DNA of 32,972 bases from Myxococcales bacterium UBA1238 (GTDB lineage: Bacteria; Myxococcota_A; Bradymonadia; UBA7976; UBA1532): contig DBWM01000057.1 of the NCBI GenBank assembly GCA_002309015.1, positions 78,285 through 111,256 of the forward strand, read 5' to 3'. Of the stretch, positions 25,535 to 32,972 are shown one piece after another (position 1 is the stretch's first letter; the number at the start of each line of letters is the position of its first letter). Made by a program: the position numbers and the translations under genes. Below the pieces are notes generated by a model. It ran no database searches, was not told the origin of the DNA, and saw only the letters and a program-made list of their open reading frames with translations.

Positions 25535-27568
25535 ATGGGCAACCAGAGGCAAAAAGGGGCCGAGATGGGCTGTAAGCCGAACCCCTGCTCTTCGGGAGAA
25601 CGAGATTTCCTTAATGAAATCGCTGAATTGCGCGTCGCTTATGCTCGGGGAAACCGCGGCAGTGCCATTCGTTCCAAGCTCGCCCTGGCTTACGAATCCC
25701 TTGCCGAGCCTCTGTTGGCGGAGCGCATGCAGGAAGGCGATGTGCCCCTGGCCCAGGACGAGGCTTTGCGGCATTTTTTGATTCAAAATCGCGAAGTTGC
25801 GCGCCCGCTTCTGCTTTCTTCCCTGTCTGCTTTGTCCTCTGTTTTAAAAGCCGCCCGATCGCAGCTGAAGGATCCGCCCGCGCTTCGGATTGAATCCTAT
25901 GTGCTCGGTCAGGAGCTCAAAGCCCGCCCTCCCTGGAGAATTTATGAAGGCACCGATGAGGCGCACGACCAGCCGGTCCGGATCTGCTTAAGATATAAAA
26001 AGACTTTTAATTCTGCGTGGTTGCGTGCTTTCTTGGAGACCGCTTACAGAGGGGCGGCATTTCGGCATCCTTTGGCGCTTGGAGTCAAATCGGTGGGGCA
26101 AAGCGAGTGGGGGGAGGCCTATTTTGTGCTCGATGCGCCCAGGGGAGAATCGCTGGAAACGCTGTTGCAGCGCGGTCACGTCTTTACAAAACAGAGCATC
26201 GCGCGCATCGGCGAATCTTTGCTGATGGTGTTGCAACAGGCCCATTCCCAAGGCTTTTTGCATCAGTTTCTTCAGGCGGGCTGCCTCTATGTGAGCGATC
26301 AGAGGGCGCAGCTTTTTGGGGTGGGACTTGCGGCGATCTTTGACGAAACGGGCGATCGGCGCGGGTTTTATCGCTCTCCGGAGTTTTCGGCGGGCGCGCG
26401 CGGCGATCTGTATGCAGCGGCTTTGCTGCTTTACGAACTGCTGGGCGGTGTGAATTCAACGGCAGGTTTTAAACCTGTGGAACCCGCTCATTTCTGGTCC
26501 GTTTTGGAGCGCGCGCTTTCTGTGGATCCCAAAGCGCGTTACCCGCATGCGGGGGCTTTTTTGGAGGCCTGGCGTTCGGCCTCGGCCAGATTGGGCGAGA
26601 AACGTTTGGTTTTGCCGCCATTAAAGCCTTCGCCGGCGCTGAAGCCTCAAAAACACGTCAGTACGGATCCCCCTTCTGTGGGCAGCGATGCGATTTCGGA
26701 CGGTTTTTTGAGCGGAGAAATGCCTGCTGTTTCGAGTCGCGATTTTTTGGCTCTAAAGGAAAAAATAGAAGAAAAAAGTCTTTTGGTTCCGCAGGTTTGG
26801 GAGCCACCGCCGCCCTACGGGAATGTTCAGAACAGCGGTCTGAGGCAGCCTGAGCCCGTTTTTTCGCAACCCGTTTTGTCGCAAAAGGAATGGACGCCGC
26901 CGCCGTCGGTTTCCTCGGAATTGCTGTCTTCGCAGGAATGGCTTTGGTCTGTGCGGGTGCCTGAAAGCCATTTGATCCGCATCAATAACGAGCAAAATGA
27001 AGCGTATCAGTCGATCGTTCAGATTGAAGAAAAGCGTCTGGGGGCGGCCGTTGCAATGTCGAATCGCGATTGGAATGCTTTGAAACGCCTGGATTTATTT
27101 AAGGATTTGACTGAAGAGGAATGGCGCACGACGAAGCCTTGTCTGGATTGCCGCCAGCTGGAGCAAGCGGGGATGGTGATTTTTGACGCGGGCGAATTGC
27201 AGACGGCAGCTTATGTGGTGGGGTCGGGGCTGGTGGCGCTCGGGGCTGTGGATGAGCAGGGGCAATGGCAGGTTTTGCAGCAACTGAGCAAAGGGAGCGT
27301 GTTTGGTGAGCGGGCTTTGACGTTTGCGGGCAATCACGCGCTGCGCGCGGTGACGCTTCAATCCACTCGGCTCTATCGCATCGATCGCACCGCTTTTGAG
27401 TGCATTTTATGTGAAAAAACAGCGCTGGCGAGCAAGCTTCAGCGAGGGTTAGGCCAGATCCTCTGCGACCATTTACGCAAGTTAAATCAACAGTTTAAGC
27501 CGTCAGAAGGCTTGGGGAGCCAGCATGCCTTCAGCAAATGGAGCCGCCTGTTAGGGAGGGGAAAGTGA
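25535..27568 (+). CDS. Pseudokinase-like protein with C-terminal cyclic-nucleotide-binding domain
   Basis: The 677-residue product has a helical N-terminus, a protein-kinase-like domain (about 118-348), a long P/S-rich linker (about 360-460) and a CNB domain (about 530-660). The kinase part keeps the shape of a Ser/Thr kinase: YFVLDAPRGESLETLL hinge, IGESLLMVLQQAHSQGFLH, FYRSPEF in place of APE, GDLYAAALLLYELLGG. It lacks the catalytic HRD (HQFLQAG instead), the DFG (FGVGLA) and a glycine-rich loop, so it is probably inactive. The CNB domain keeps the phosphate-cassette Glu in SVFGERAL and an Arg in LRAVT. Starts: ATG 25535 has GGAG ten bases upstream; ATG 25565 with AGGGG five bases upstream is possible. 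The stop overlaps the next gene's GTG by four bases. Confidence 0.82.
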   Translation: MGNQRQKGAEMGCKPNPCSSGERDFLNEIAELRVAYARGNRGSAIRSKLALAYESLAEPLLAERMQEGDVPLAQDEALRHFLIQNREVARPLLLSSLSALSSVLKAARSQLKDPPALRIESYVLGQELKARPPWRIYEGTDEAHDQPVRICLRYKKTFNSAWLRAFLETAYRGAAFRHPLALGVKSVGQSEWGEAYFVLDAPRGESLETLLQRGHVFTKQSIARIGESLLMVLQQAHSQGFLHQFLQAGCLYVSDQRAQLFGVGLAAIFDETGDRRGFYRSPEFSAGARGDLYAAALLLYELLGGVNSTAGFKPVEPAHFWSVLERALSVDPKARYPHAGAFLEAWRSASARLGEKRLVLPPLKPSPALKPQKHVSTDPPSVGSDAISDGFLSGEMPAVSSRDFLALKEKIEEKSLLVPQVWEPPPPYGNVQNSGLRQPEPVFSQPVLSQKEWTPPPSVSSELLSSQEWLWSVRVPESHLIRINNEQNEAYQSIVQIEEKRLGAAVAMSNRDWNALKRLDLFKDLTEEEWRTTKPCLDCRQLEQAGMVIFDAGELQTAAYVVGSGLVALGAVDEQGQWQVLQQLSKGSVFGERALTFAGNHALRAVTLQSTRLYRIDRTAFECILCEKTALASKLQRGLGQILCDHLRKLNQQFKPSEGLGSQHAFSKWSRLLGRGK

Positions 27569-28014
27569 ACGTTGCGGAGTTGCGCGGGCTTGAGCCTTTT
27601 TCGGATTTTGATGAAACCGAGCTGAGCCGGTTGGCCCATTGCATGCAACTGCAGGAGTTTACGCCGCTGTATCCGCTGTTTCATGTGGGCGATCCGGCCA
27701 GAAGCTGTTTTTTGCTGATAAAAGGCGAAGTTACGGTTGAGCTGGAGTCGGAAGGCGTGCGTCAGGCGGTCGCAGTGCTGGGGCGAGGGGAGTTGATCGG
27801 CCTGGTGGCGGCCATCGATGGGGGAACGCGGTCGGCCACTTGTATCGCGGGGCCGGATGGGGCGCGGATTGCGCGGTTATCGTACGATGATTTGGAGCAT
27901 TTGCTGCAGCAGAACGATGCGATGAGTTGCAAGCTCTGGTCGATTCTTTTGAATAAACTCTCGCAAAGCTTATATGAAATGGAGCTCAAATGGGCCAGAA
28001 CGGGCGGGCGATAG
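27565..28014 (+). CDS. Small stand-alone cyclic-nucleotide-binding-domain protein
   Basis: The 149-residue product is essentially one CNB domain: LEPFSDFDETELSRLAHCM, FHVGDPARSCFLLIKGEVTVEL, and a cassette GELIGLVAAIDGGTRSATC followed by a C-terminal helix. The canonical FGE is not kept (LIGLVA in its place), so cAMP or cGMP binding is doubtful; an Arg remains in TRSAT. There is no DNA-binding HTH, so it is not a CRP-type regulator by itself. The GTG start at 27565 is chosen because it overlaps the previous stop (GTGA) and has GGAGG five bases upstream. An ATG at 27538 is in frame but less well placed. It is clearly co-translated with the pseudokinase-CNB gene and may work with it. Confidence 0.85.
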   Translation: MNVAELRGLEPFSDFDETELSRLAHCMQLQEFTPLYPLFHVGDPARSCFLLIKGEVTVELESEGVRQAVAVLGRGELIGLVAAIDGGTRSATCIAGPDGARIARLSYDDLEHLLQQNDAMSCKLWSILLNKLSQSLYEMELKWARTGGR

Positions 28015-28037
28015 CGGGACTCAGAAACTAAAAAGCT

Positions 28038-29117
28038 TTAAGAATCGATGAGTTGGCGCAAATATTCGAGGGAAAGACTGCGCTCCTGGGCAAGTATCTG
28101 ATCGATGGCGTTTGCCTCTGCGGGCATGAGTTTTGAGGGGGCCTGGTCGGACGCCTCATGCAAATCAAATCGTTCGATCAGTTGAACCAGCGCAGGATCG
28201 GTCTCTAACGCATTGATTTGATGAATAAAAACGCTCTTCTTGAATTGGGTTGCAAAGAGCGCACCGTGGAACGAATGGGTGACGACGGCCTGGGCATGCT
28301 GCATGAGAGAAAGCCATTCTGCGGGGCCGGCCGTGTGGATGAATCGGCTTTGGGGATGCGCCTTTTTAAAGGGATTCCGCAAGCCGTGAGGGGCGATGGC
28401 GAGAATGGGTAACCCAAGATTCTGAGAGAGTTTTTTGGCAAATGCGCTCATCTCGGGATGCGGCTTTACGGCGTAGTAAAAGATGTATTCAGAGGGCGTG
28501 GATACGGGCTTTGCAAAAGACGTCCATTCGTCAAACGAGAGCAGCGCGTTGGGATCGAGATGGACGGGAATTTCGCGTTGCAGCAGATCTCCGAGCAAGA
28601 GCGCCGCACTCTTTTCGCGCACCGAAAGATGCGCAAAATGGCGTAAATAAAAGTAAAAATCCTGCCTGACCGAGAGGGGTAACCGGGGGCTTCCAAAATG
28701 ATCGCTGCCTAAGCTTGCGGCGTAGGCGTTCTTGCGGGGACCATCGGGCAAAAATTGCAGCAAAAACGTGGGATCATATTGAGAAATCGAAGGGTTCCAG
28801 ACCTGATCGCCGCCGACAATAAATCGATCCTCCGGCCCGAAATGGGTGGAGAGTGCGACGTGATCCCGTAAGAACTGGTGAAATCTTGCGCGCTGAAGGC
28901 AGGCTGCGGGCAACTGAATCGCCTGGCTTAAGGTTTCGCGCAGGCTGCCCGGCCTGAAGAGCGGATATTGGGCCGCTTCGTGGGGATTTTGGTAGTCGTA
29001 CACGAAGACTTGCCCCCTGGAACCGAGCAGCCGCGAGAGCACATGCGAGAGCGCGGTCACTTGCAGCACCGCGCCGAAATGGAGGGCGCGGTGAAAGGCG
29101 AGAAGGTGAATGTTCAT
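28038..29117 (-). CDS. Polysaccharide pyruvyl transferase family protein
   Basis: The 359-residue protein belongs to the pyruvyl-transferase family (Pfam PS_pyruv_trans, CsaB/WcaK-like), which adds a pyruvate ketal from phosphoenolpyruvate to sugar residues of surface polysaccharides. Visible landmarks are FHRALHFGAVLQVTALS near the N-terminus, RFIVGGDQVWNPSIS, YAASLGSDHFG, LSVREKSAALLL and the C-terminal VTHSFHGALFATQF with the conserved SFHG. There is no signal peptide, so it is cytoplasmic, as expected. The ATG at 29117 overlaps the stop of the upstream calcium-motif lipoprotein gene (ATGA). An ATG at 29138 is in frame but lies inside that gene. The acceptor sugar is unknown and no capsule cluster is adjacent. 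Confidence 0.9.
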   Translation of the reverse strand: MNIHLLAFHRALHFGAVLQVTALSHVLSRLLGSRGQVFVYDYQNPHEAAQYPLFRPGSLRETLSQAIQLPAACLQRARFHQFLRDHVALSTHFGPEDRFIVGGDQVWNPSISQYDPTFLLQFLPDGPRKNAYAASLGSDHFGSPRLPLSVRQDFYFYLRHFAHLSVREKSAALLLGDLLQREIPVHLDPNALLSFDEWTSFAKPVSTPSEYIFYYAVKPHPEMSAFAKKLSQNLGLPILAIAPHGLRNPFKKAHPQSRFIHTAGPAEWLSLMQHAQAVVTHSFHGALFATQFKKSVFIHQINALETDPALVQLIERFDLHEASDQAPSKLMPAEANAIDQILAQERSLSLEYLRQLIDS

Positions 29118-31138
29118 GGGATGGGCGATGAGCTGCAATCGGTGACGACCACCGCGTTGCGCGTGTTGTTGGGGAAGCTAAAACCGCGCTTATTGGGCAC
29201 AAAATAGAGGCAAACCAGATTCTCGGGCTGGATGGCGTTTGGCCAGAAAAGGTTTGAAATATCGTTGAAGCCACAACCAAAAAGCTCTTTAATTGCTTTG
29301 ATTTCGCTTTCGCTGAATCCAACCGCTGCAGTCCATTCGCTGTTGCAGGCCAAAGCTTTTTGCTCTTCAAACTCAAACTGTTCGTAAGTGTCGTTGGAGC
29401 CGTGTTCGTTGGTTCCGCGCAGCGTGGCGCTGAATTGCAGGCTTGCGCAGCCTTGGATGGCGCCACCGGTATGGAAGTCGTTCCAGCATTGAGCGATCGC
29501 CTGGAAGAAGATCTTTTGGGCATCGGTGTTACCGCCCAGTTGATCGTACAGCCTGGTGCAATAACCGCTGGCGGTGCAATGCGGATGGGTAGGATTCACG
29601 ATGCTGCAAACATCGTCATCGGTGCATTCAGAGCAGATGTGAAGCGAGGGATGGCAGAGCCAGTCGTCATTGCAGTCGCAATCCTCGATGCAATCGTCGC
29701 CCCGTCCCTTGTAGCAGCGTTTGTTGGCGCTGTCGCATGCGCTGACGATTTCGCAGTTGGCGCTCTTGTCGCATGCAGAGCTCTCTTCGCATTTTCCGCC
29801 GTCGGAGACGCGGCATTGAAGGTAAGCCTCGCTGCAGGTGAGGCCCGATCGCGCAGCGCAGGTTTCAAAGACGCTTAATTCGGGATCGCAGGGACTTCCA
29901 ATATCGCCGGTGCAGGCGCCCTCTACGCAAACCTGGTTTCTGTGCGGGCATTCGTCGGTTTGACCGTTGCAGTTGTCGTCGATGCCGTTGCAGGTTTCGG
30001 CTGCGCCGGGGTTGATGGCCGGGTTGCTGTCGTCGCAGTCTGGGCCGCCTTTAGGACAAGCGCCGGTGCCGTATCCGTCGCCGTCTTTATCGACGCAGGT
30101 GCCGGTGCCTGGATTGGTGCAAGTCTCGTCGCCACCGAGACAATCATCGTCGAGGCCATTGCCGCAGAGTTCCAGTCGCCCTGGGTTGATGAGCGGGTTG
30201 CTGTCGTCGCAATCGCGCCCAAGGCAGCCTGCGCCAACACCGTAACCGTCGCCGTCGTTGTCGATGCAGTTGGCCACAGAAGAGAGCTGTTTTCCGTCGC
30301 AGTCATCGTCGATGCCGTTGTCGGCGATTTCGCGCGCGCCGGGGTTGATGTTGGGATTGTCGTCGTTGCAGTCCATGGCAAAGCAGCCGGAGCCCTCTCC
30401 ATAGCCGTCGTGATCGTTATCTGTGCAATTTTGCGGGCAAATCATGTCGTCGCCATCGCAATTCTGGTCGATGTTGTCGCCGCAGATCTCGCTTACCCAT
30501 GGGTGGATGTGGCAATTGTTGTCGTCGCAATCGGGGCCCAGGCAACCGGAACCTTCGCCGTAGCCGTCGTAGTCGAGATCGATGCAATCGGGCATCGTGA
30601 TGCCTATACAACCGTCGCAGTTTTCATCTCTGCCGTTACCCGGAATTTCCTGGGCTCCGGGGTTGACGTCGGCCCTTCGGTCGTCGCAATCGCCGCCGCC
30701 GTTTTTGGGATCGGGGTTGCAGTTGATGTCTTCGTAGCCGTCATCGTCGTAATCGTTGCAACGGGAGCAGTCGGGATCCTCTAATCCAATCTTTCCGTTG
30801 CAGTTGTAGTCCTCGGAGCTGCTGCAGTTTTCGGCGCGTCCGGGATTGATCAATTCGTTGGTATCGTCGCAGTCGCCGCCGCCGTTTTTGGGATCCGGGT
30901 TGCATTTGGCATCCTGGAAATGATCGTCATCGAGATCGGGGCAGACTGGGGTATCGGGGACATCGATTCCTTCTTCGGGGACATCGACGTCAGCATCGGC
31001 AGCATCGGCGACAGCATCGGCGACAGCATCTTGTGCGGGAGCCCCGTCTGTGGCGTCGTTTGAATCGTCGTCATCGTCAGAGCCCGCGCAGGCACAGCAA
31101 AGGAGAGCAGAAAGAAAGAAAAGATTTGAAATGCGCAT
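29114..31138 (-). CDS. MopE-type calcium-motif repeat lipoprotein
   Basis: The 674-residue product starts with a lipoprotein-like signal (MRISNLFFLSALLCCAC; lipid Cys probably C17 or C14), then a D-rich tether. Residues about 65-375 hold six copies of the metal-binding motif known from MopE: DxDxDGxG, then DCDD, INPGA, and a closing DDxCDG (for example CIDNDGDGYG, RDCDDSNPLINPG). Repeats 1 and 2 carry a shared insert, CNPDPKNGGGDCDD. A cysteine-rich middle (about 380-500) is followed by a compact C-terminal domain with few repeats (LYDQLGGNTDAQKIFFQAIA onwards) of unknown fold. Such repeats bind calcium in secreted or surface proteins; copper binding is known only for MopE itself. No ribosome site precedes the ATG at 31138. 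Its stop overlaps the pyruvyl-transferase start. Confidence 0.88.
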   Translation of the reverse strand: MRISNLFFLSALLCCACAGSDDDDDSNDATDGAPAQDAVADAVADAADADVDVPEEGIDVPDTPVCPDLDDDHFQDAKCNPDPKNGGGDCDDTNELINPGRAENCSSSEDYNCNGKIGLEDPDCSRCNDYDDDGYEDINCNPDPKNGGGDCDDRRADVNPGAQEIPGNGRDENCDGCIGITMPDCIDLDYDGYGEGSGCLGPDCDDNNCHIHPWVSEICGDNIDQNCDGDDMICPQNCTDNDHDGYGEGSGCFAMDCNDDNPNINPGAREIADNGIDDDCDGKQLSSVANCIDNDGDGYGVGAGCLGRDCDDSNPLINPGRLELCGNGLDDDCLGGDETCTNPGTGTCVDKDGDGYGTGACPKGGPDCDDSNPAINPGAAETCNGIDDNCNGQTDECPHRNQVCVEGACTGDIGSPCDPELSVFETCAARSGLTCSEAYLQCRVSDGGKCEESSACDKSANCEIVSACDSANKRCYKGRGDDCIEDCDCNDDWLCHPSLHICSECTDDDVCSIVNPTHPHCTASGYCTRLYDQLGGNTDAQKIFFQAIAQCWNDFHTGGAIQGCASLQFSATLRGTNEHGSNDTYEQFEFEEQKALACNSEWTAAVGFSESEIKAIKELFGCGFNDISNLFWPNAIQPENLVCLYFVPNKRGFSFPNNTRNAVVVTDCSSSPIP

Positions 31139-31219
31139 GATGATTTTGAGTATTTTTGAAAAATAATGCCTATTTTTGTCCAATTGGCGCACAGCTGCAA
31201 GCGTATCGCTTTTCGGATG

Positions 31220-31248
31220 TTGCGAGCGAAATAGAGGCGCGGCATAGT
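31220..31248 (+). promoter_or_regulatory. Candidate sigma-70 promoter for the zinc-ribbon gene
   Basis: TTGCGA (31220-31225) and CATAGT (31243-31248) each match four of six consensus bases with the ideal 17-base spacing. Transcription would start near 31255, about 16 bases before the ATG at 31271, which leaves just enough room for the AAGGGG ribosome site. Confidence 0.35.
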
Positions 31249-31270
31249 GGGGGTGAAGGGGTATCCGATC

Positions 31271-31846
31271 ATGCTCAATCTCTATCTCACAACCAAAAAA
31301 ACGCATTTTGTGCCTTCCGACGATGTGATAGAGGAGACGCTGCGCTATTTAAAACAATTGCTGATCATCGGAGAATATGACGAAAAATCGCAGAGTTATG
31401 CGCCAGGACGCGAGGTCGCAACGCTGTTTTCGCCCGATCCCTGGGAGGAGCTTCTGCCTGCGGAGCTGACCTTTGAAAACTTTACGGTGAGAGCTTTGGG
31501 GCCCGAGCGCTTTTTGCCCGAACGTCAGCTGGCGCCTGCGTTTTCTTCCACCTGCCGCATGTGTGGCGATCGTCTGGACGACAAGTCTCTCGATGCCGCT
31601 TTGGAGCGCCTGGCGTATTTTCCGGTGGATCGCTTCGTATATGACTGCCCGTCTTGCCGTAATGTGTTGGAATTAAAGGATATTAACTTCGGTCAGGCGA
31701 CGGCGGTCGCGCGATTCTGGCTGTATATCGAAGGGGTTGCGACCTCGCGCCTGAACCATCCGCTGCTCGATCATCTGGCGCGATTGCTGGGGTTTCCGCT
31801 GCTCGTGGTGCCCGAGCATGTAGAGGACGAAGAAGGCTGGTTTTAG
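31271..31846 (+). CDS. Zinc-ribbon protein of unknown function
   Basis: The 191-residue cytoplasmic protein has a four-cysteine zinc ribbon, C95/C98 (TCRMCGDRL) and C126/C129 (YDCPSCRN), separated by a helix. The N-terminal part, MLNLYLTTKKTHFVPSDDVI, and the C-terminal GFPLLVVPEHVEDEEGWF match no family I recognise. The second ribbon half plus SCRNVLELKDINFG suggests structural rather than catalytic zinc. The ATG at 31271 has AAGGGG ten bases upstream; GTG codons at 31247 or 31253 are in frame but would reach into the promoter-like site. It is divergent from the calcium-motif lipoprotein gene and convergent with the HtrA-like gene, 16 bases away. Confidence 0.82.
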   Translation: MLNLYLTTKKTHFVPSDDVIEETLRYLKQLLIIGEYDEKSQSYAPGREVATLFSPDPWEELLPAELTFENFTVRALGPERFLPERQLAPAFSSTCRMCGDRLDDKSLDAALERLAYFPVDRFVYDCPSCRNVLELKDINFGQATAVARFWLYIEGVATSRLNHPLLDHLARLLGFPLLVVPEHVEDEEGWF

Positions 31847-31862
31847 GTTGATGCAGCTGGAG

Positions 31863-32927
31863 TTAGGTGGGTTTTCGGCTGTGTTCGGGCTTTTGTTCCA
31901 CCTGAACGCTGAGCCTGAGGCGCTCTTTGCCGCGGGCGACCAGCATGTCGACCTGGCTGCCCGGAGTGGTAGAAGCCACCAGCCAGGGTAACGCGGACTC
32001 GTTGGTGACCTTTTTCCCGTTGAATTCCAGGATGATATCGCCTTCCTGCAGGCCGATGCGCTCGGCAGGGCTTTGAGCGACGACGGATTTCACCCTGGCG
32101 CCTGTGGGCTCCGCAAGTCCGGCTGCCGCAGCGGTTTTGGGCGGTACGGGCTTGAGATAGAGTCCGATGTAGCCGCGATGAAAGACCCCTTCTTCGATGA
32201 GCGCGCGCACGATGACTTCGACGCGATCGATGGGGGCTGCAAAGGAGACGCCCTGGCCGCGATCGAGGGTGGCGGCGTTGACGCCGATGACGAGGCCTGA
32301 GCGATCGAGCAGCGGTCCGCCGGAGTTTCCGGGGTTGATGGCGAGATCGGTCTGGATGAAACCGGAACGGGCGGCTTTATTGGCGTTTGCGCCGTAATAG
32401 GAGGTGCTGCCGTCGGGCAGACTGCGGCCCAGAGCGCTGACCACGCCGATGGTGATCGATTGATCGAGACCGTAAGGGTTGCCTACGGCGGCGATGGATT
32501 GCCCGGGATGCAGGTTTGAGGCGTCGCCGCGGGGAAGGGCGGATAAGTTGAGCTGGGGCACCGATAAAACCGCGAGATCGCTGTCGATGTCGTAGGCGAT
32601 GAGCTCGGCTTTGAGGACGCGGCCTTTGGCGGTGCGCACGCGGTGCGTCGGGGCGATGGTGACGACGTGAGCGCTGGTGACCACGTGGTTGTGGGCGTCC
32701 CAGACAAAACCGCTGCCCACTTGCCTGGCGTTAAAGCGCCCGTTGATGATCTCGCCCGCACCGATGGAGACGACCGAAGGGGCGATCTGATTGAAGACCG
32801 ACTCGTAGTCAAAACACTGACAATTCGCTGTGTTTTTAATAAGTTGCGGAGCTGGCGCTTCGGGCGTGACCGGGGAAGTTTTGCATCCGCAGGCGAGGAG
32901 CCCCATACAGAAGAAGGTGAGTTTCAT
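31863..32927 (-). CDS. HtrA/DegP-like trypsin-fold serine protease lipoprotein with one PDZ domain
   Basis: The 354-residue product starts with a lipoprotein signal, MKLTFFCMGLLACGC, with lipobox LLAC (lipid Cys 13). The trypsin-like domain has an intact catalytic triad: H87 in VTSAHVVT, D117 in DIDSDLAVL and S202 in INPGNSGGPLLD. A single PDZ domain follows (about 255-345; RGYIGLYLKPV, LQEGDIILEFNGKKV). HtrA proteins degrade misfolded proteins in the periplasm; this one has one PDZ, as in DegS-type proteins, and is probably lipid-anchored. Basic loop Q and LA segments are typical. No ribosome site precedes the ATG, so it may be coupled to an upstream gene beyond the window edge. Confidence 0.93.
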   Translation of the reverse strand: MKLTFFCMGLLACGCKTSPVTPEAPAPQLIKNTANCQCFDYESVFNQIAPSVVSIGAGEIINGRFNARQVGSGFVWDAHNHVVTSAHVVTIAPTHRVRTAKGRVLKAELIAYDIDSDLAVLSVPQLNLSALPRGDASNLHPGQSIAAVGNPYGLDQSITIGVVSALGRSLPDGSTSYYGANANKAARSGFIQTDLAINPGNSGGPLLDRSGLVIGVNAATLDRGQGVSFAAPIDRVEVIVRALIEEGVFHRGYIGLYLKPVPPKTAAAAGLAEPTGARVKSVVAQSPAERIGLQEGDIILEFNGKKVTNESALPWLVASTTPGSQVDMLVARGKERLRLSVQVEQKPEHSRKPT

Positions 32928-32933
32928 GGCGAA

Positions 32934-32972
32934 TCAGCGCGCCTGATCGATGTGAGCGCCGTCGCCGTCGCG
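32934..32972 (-). CDS. Possible C-terminal end of an upstream gene
   Basis: Twelve codons of one minus-strand frame (RDGDGAHIDQAR) end in TGA six bases before the HtrA-like ATG. The HtrA-like gene lacks its own ribosome site, which would fit coupling to such a gene. The fragment is too short to exclude chance. Confidence 0.25.
   Translation of the reverse strand, partial: RDGDGAHIDQAR

Noticed and set aside
29942..30784. 280-codon hydrophobic-looking plus-strand frame
   Set aside because: It is antisense to the calcium-motif repeats; GAC/GAT codons read in reverse give Val/Ile, which mimics membrane helices.

Overview
The window reads as a chromosomal segment of a GC-rich Gram-negative bacterium. 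An outer-membrane FadL-type barrel and several lipobox signal peptides show the cell type. A MopE-type calcium-motif lipoprotein, a kinesin-light-chain-like TPR protein and a kinase-fold/cyclic-nucleotide-domain fusion point to the former Deltaproteobacteria (Myxococcota/Bradymonadota-like). That placement is inference from family content, with no marker gene tested.

Layout. 1-4220: a truncated minus-strand gene, infA (+), trpS and a FadL-like porin (-), then a divergent Cys-rich lipoprotein (+). 4221-4677: the only long gene-free stretch. It holds a stem-loop, an array of about five 42-bp units containing a 36-bp near-perfect palindrome, a promoter-like site and a terminator-like hairpin next to the RBS of the following gene, a helical DUF6261-like protein (4678-5508). 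5519-8104: a compact minus-strand operon dus-ttcA-trmH of three tRNA-modification enzymes joined by overlaps. 8236-11305 (+): a DegT-type PLP aminotransferase and a shortened Tex-like S1 protein. 11323-22607 (-): uvrA, pepD, a helical lipoprotein, an alpha/beta hydrolase, rlmN and a 992-aa TPR protein, the middle three with gaps short enough for coupling. 22672-24482: a membrane-anchored nuclease-fold protein meets tail-to-tail a basic protein with two similar N-terminal modules. 24609-28014 (+): a multi-pass membrane protein, a degenerate kinase fused to a cyclic-nucleotide-binding (CNB) domain, and a stand-alone CNB protein overlapping it by 4 bases. 28038-31138 (-): a six-repeat calcium-motif lipoprotein whose stop overlaps the start of a polysaccharide pyruvyl transferase. 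31271-32927: a zinc-ribbon protein (+) and an HtrA-like lipoprotein protease (-).

Much of the window is housekeeping: translation initiation, tRNA charging and modification, 23S rRNA methylation, excision repair and dipeptide turnover. The less explained parts are the 42-bp palindromic array with its downstream gene, the Tex paralogue without its helix-hairpin-helix region, the pseudokinase/CNB pair, and the lipoprotein-pyruvyltransferase pair. No tRNA, rRNA, insertion sequence, integrase or CRISPR array was seen.
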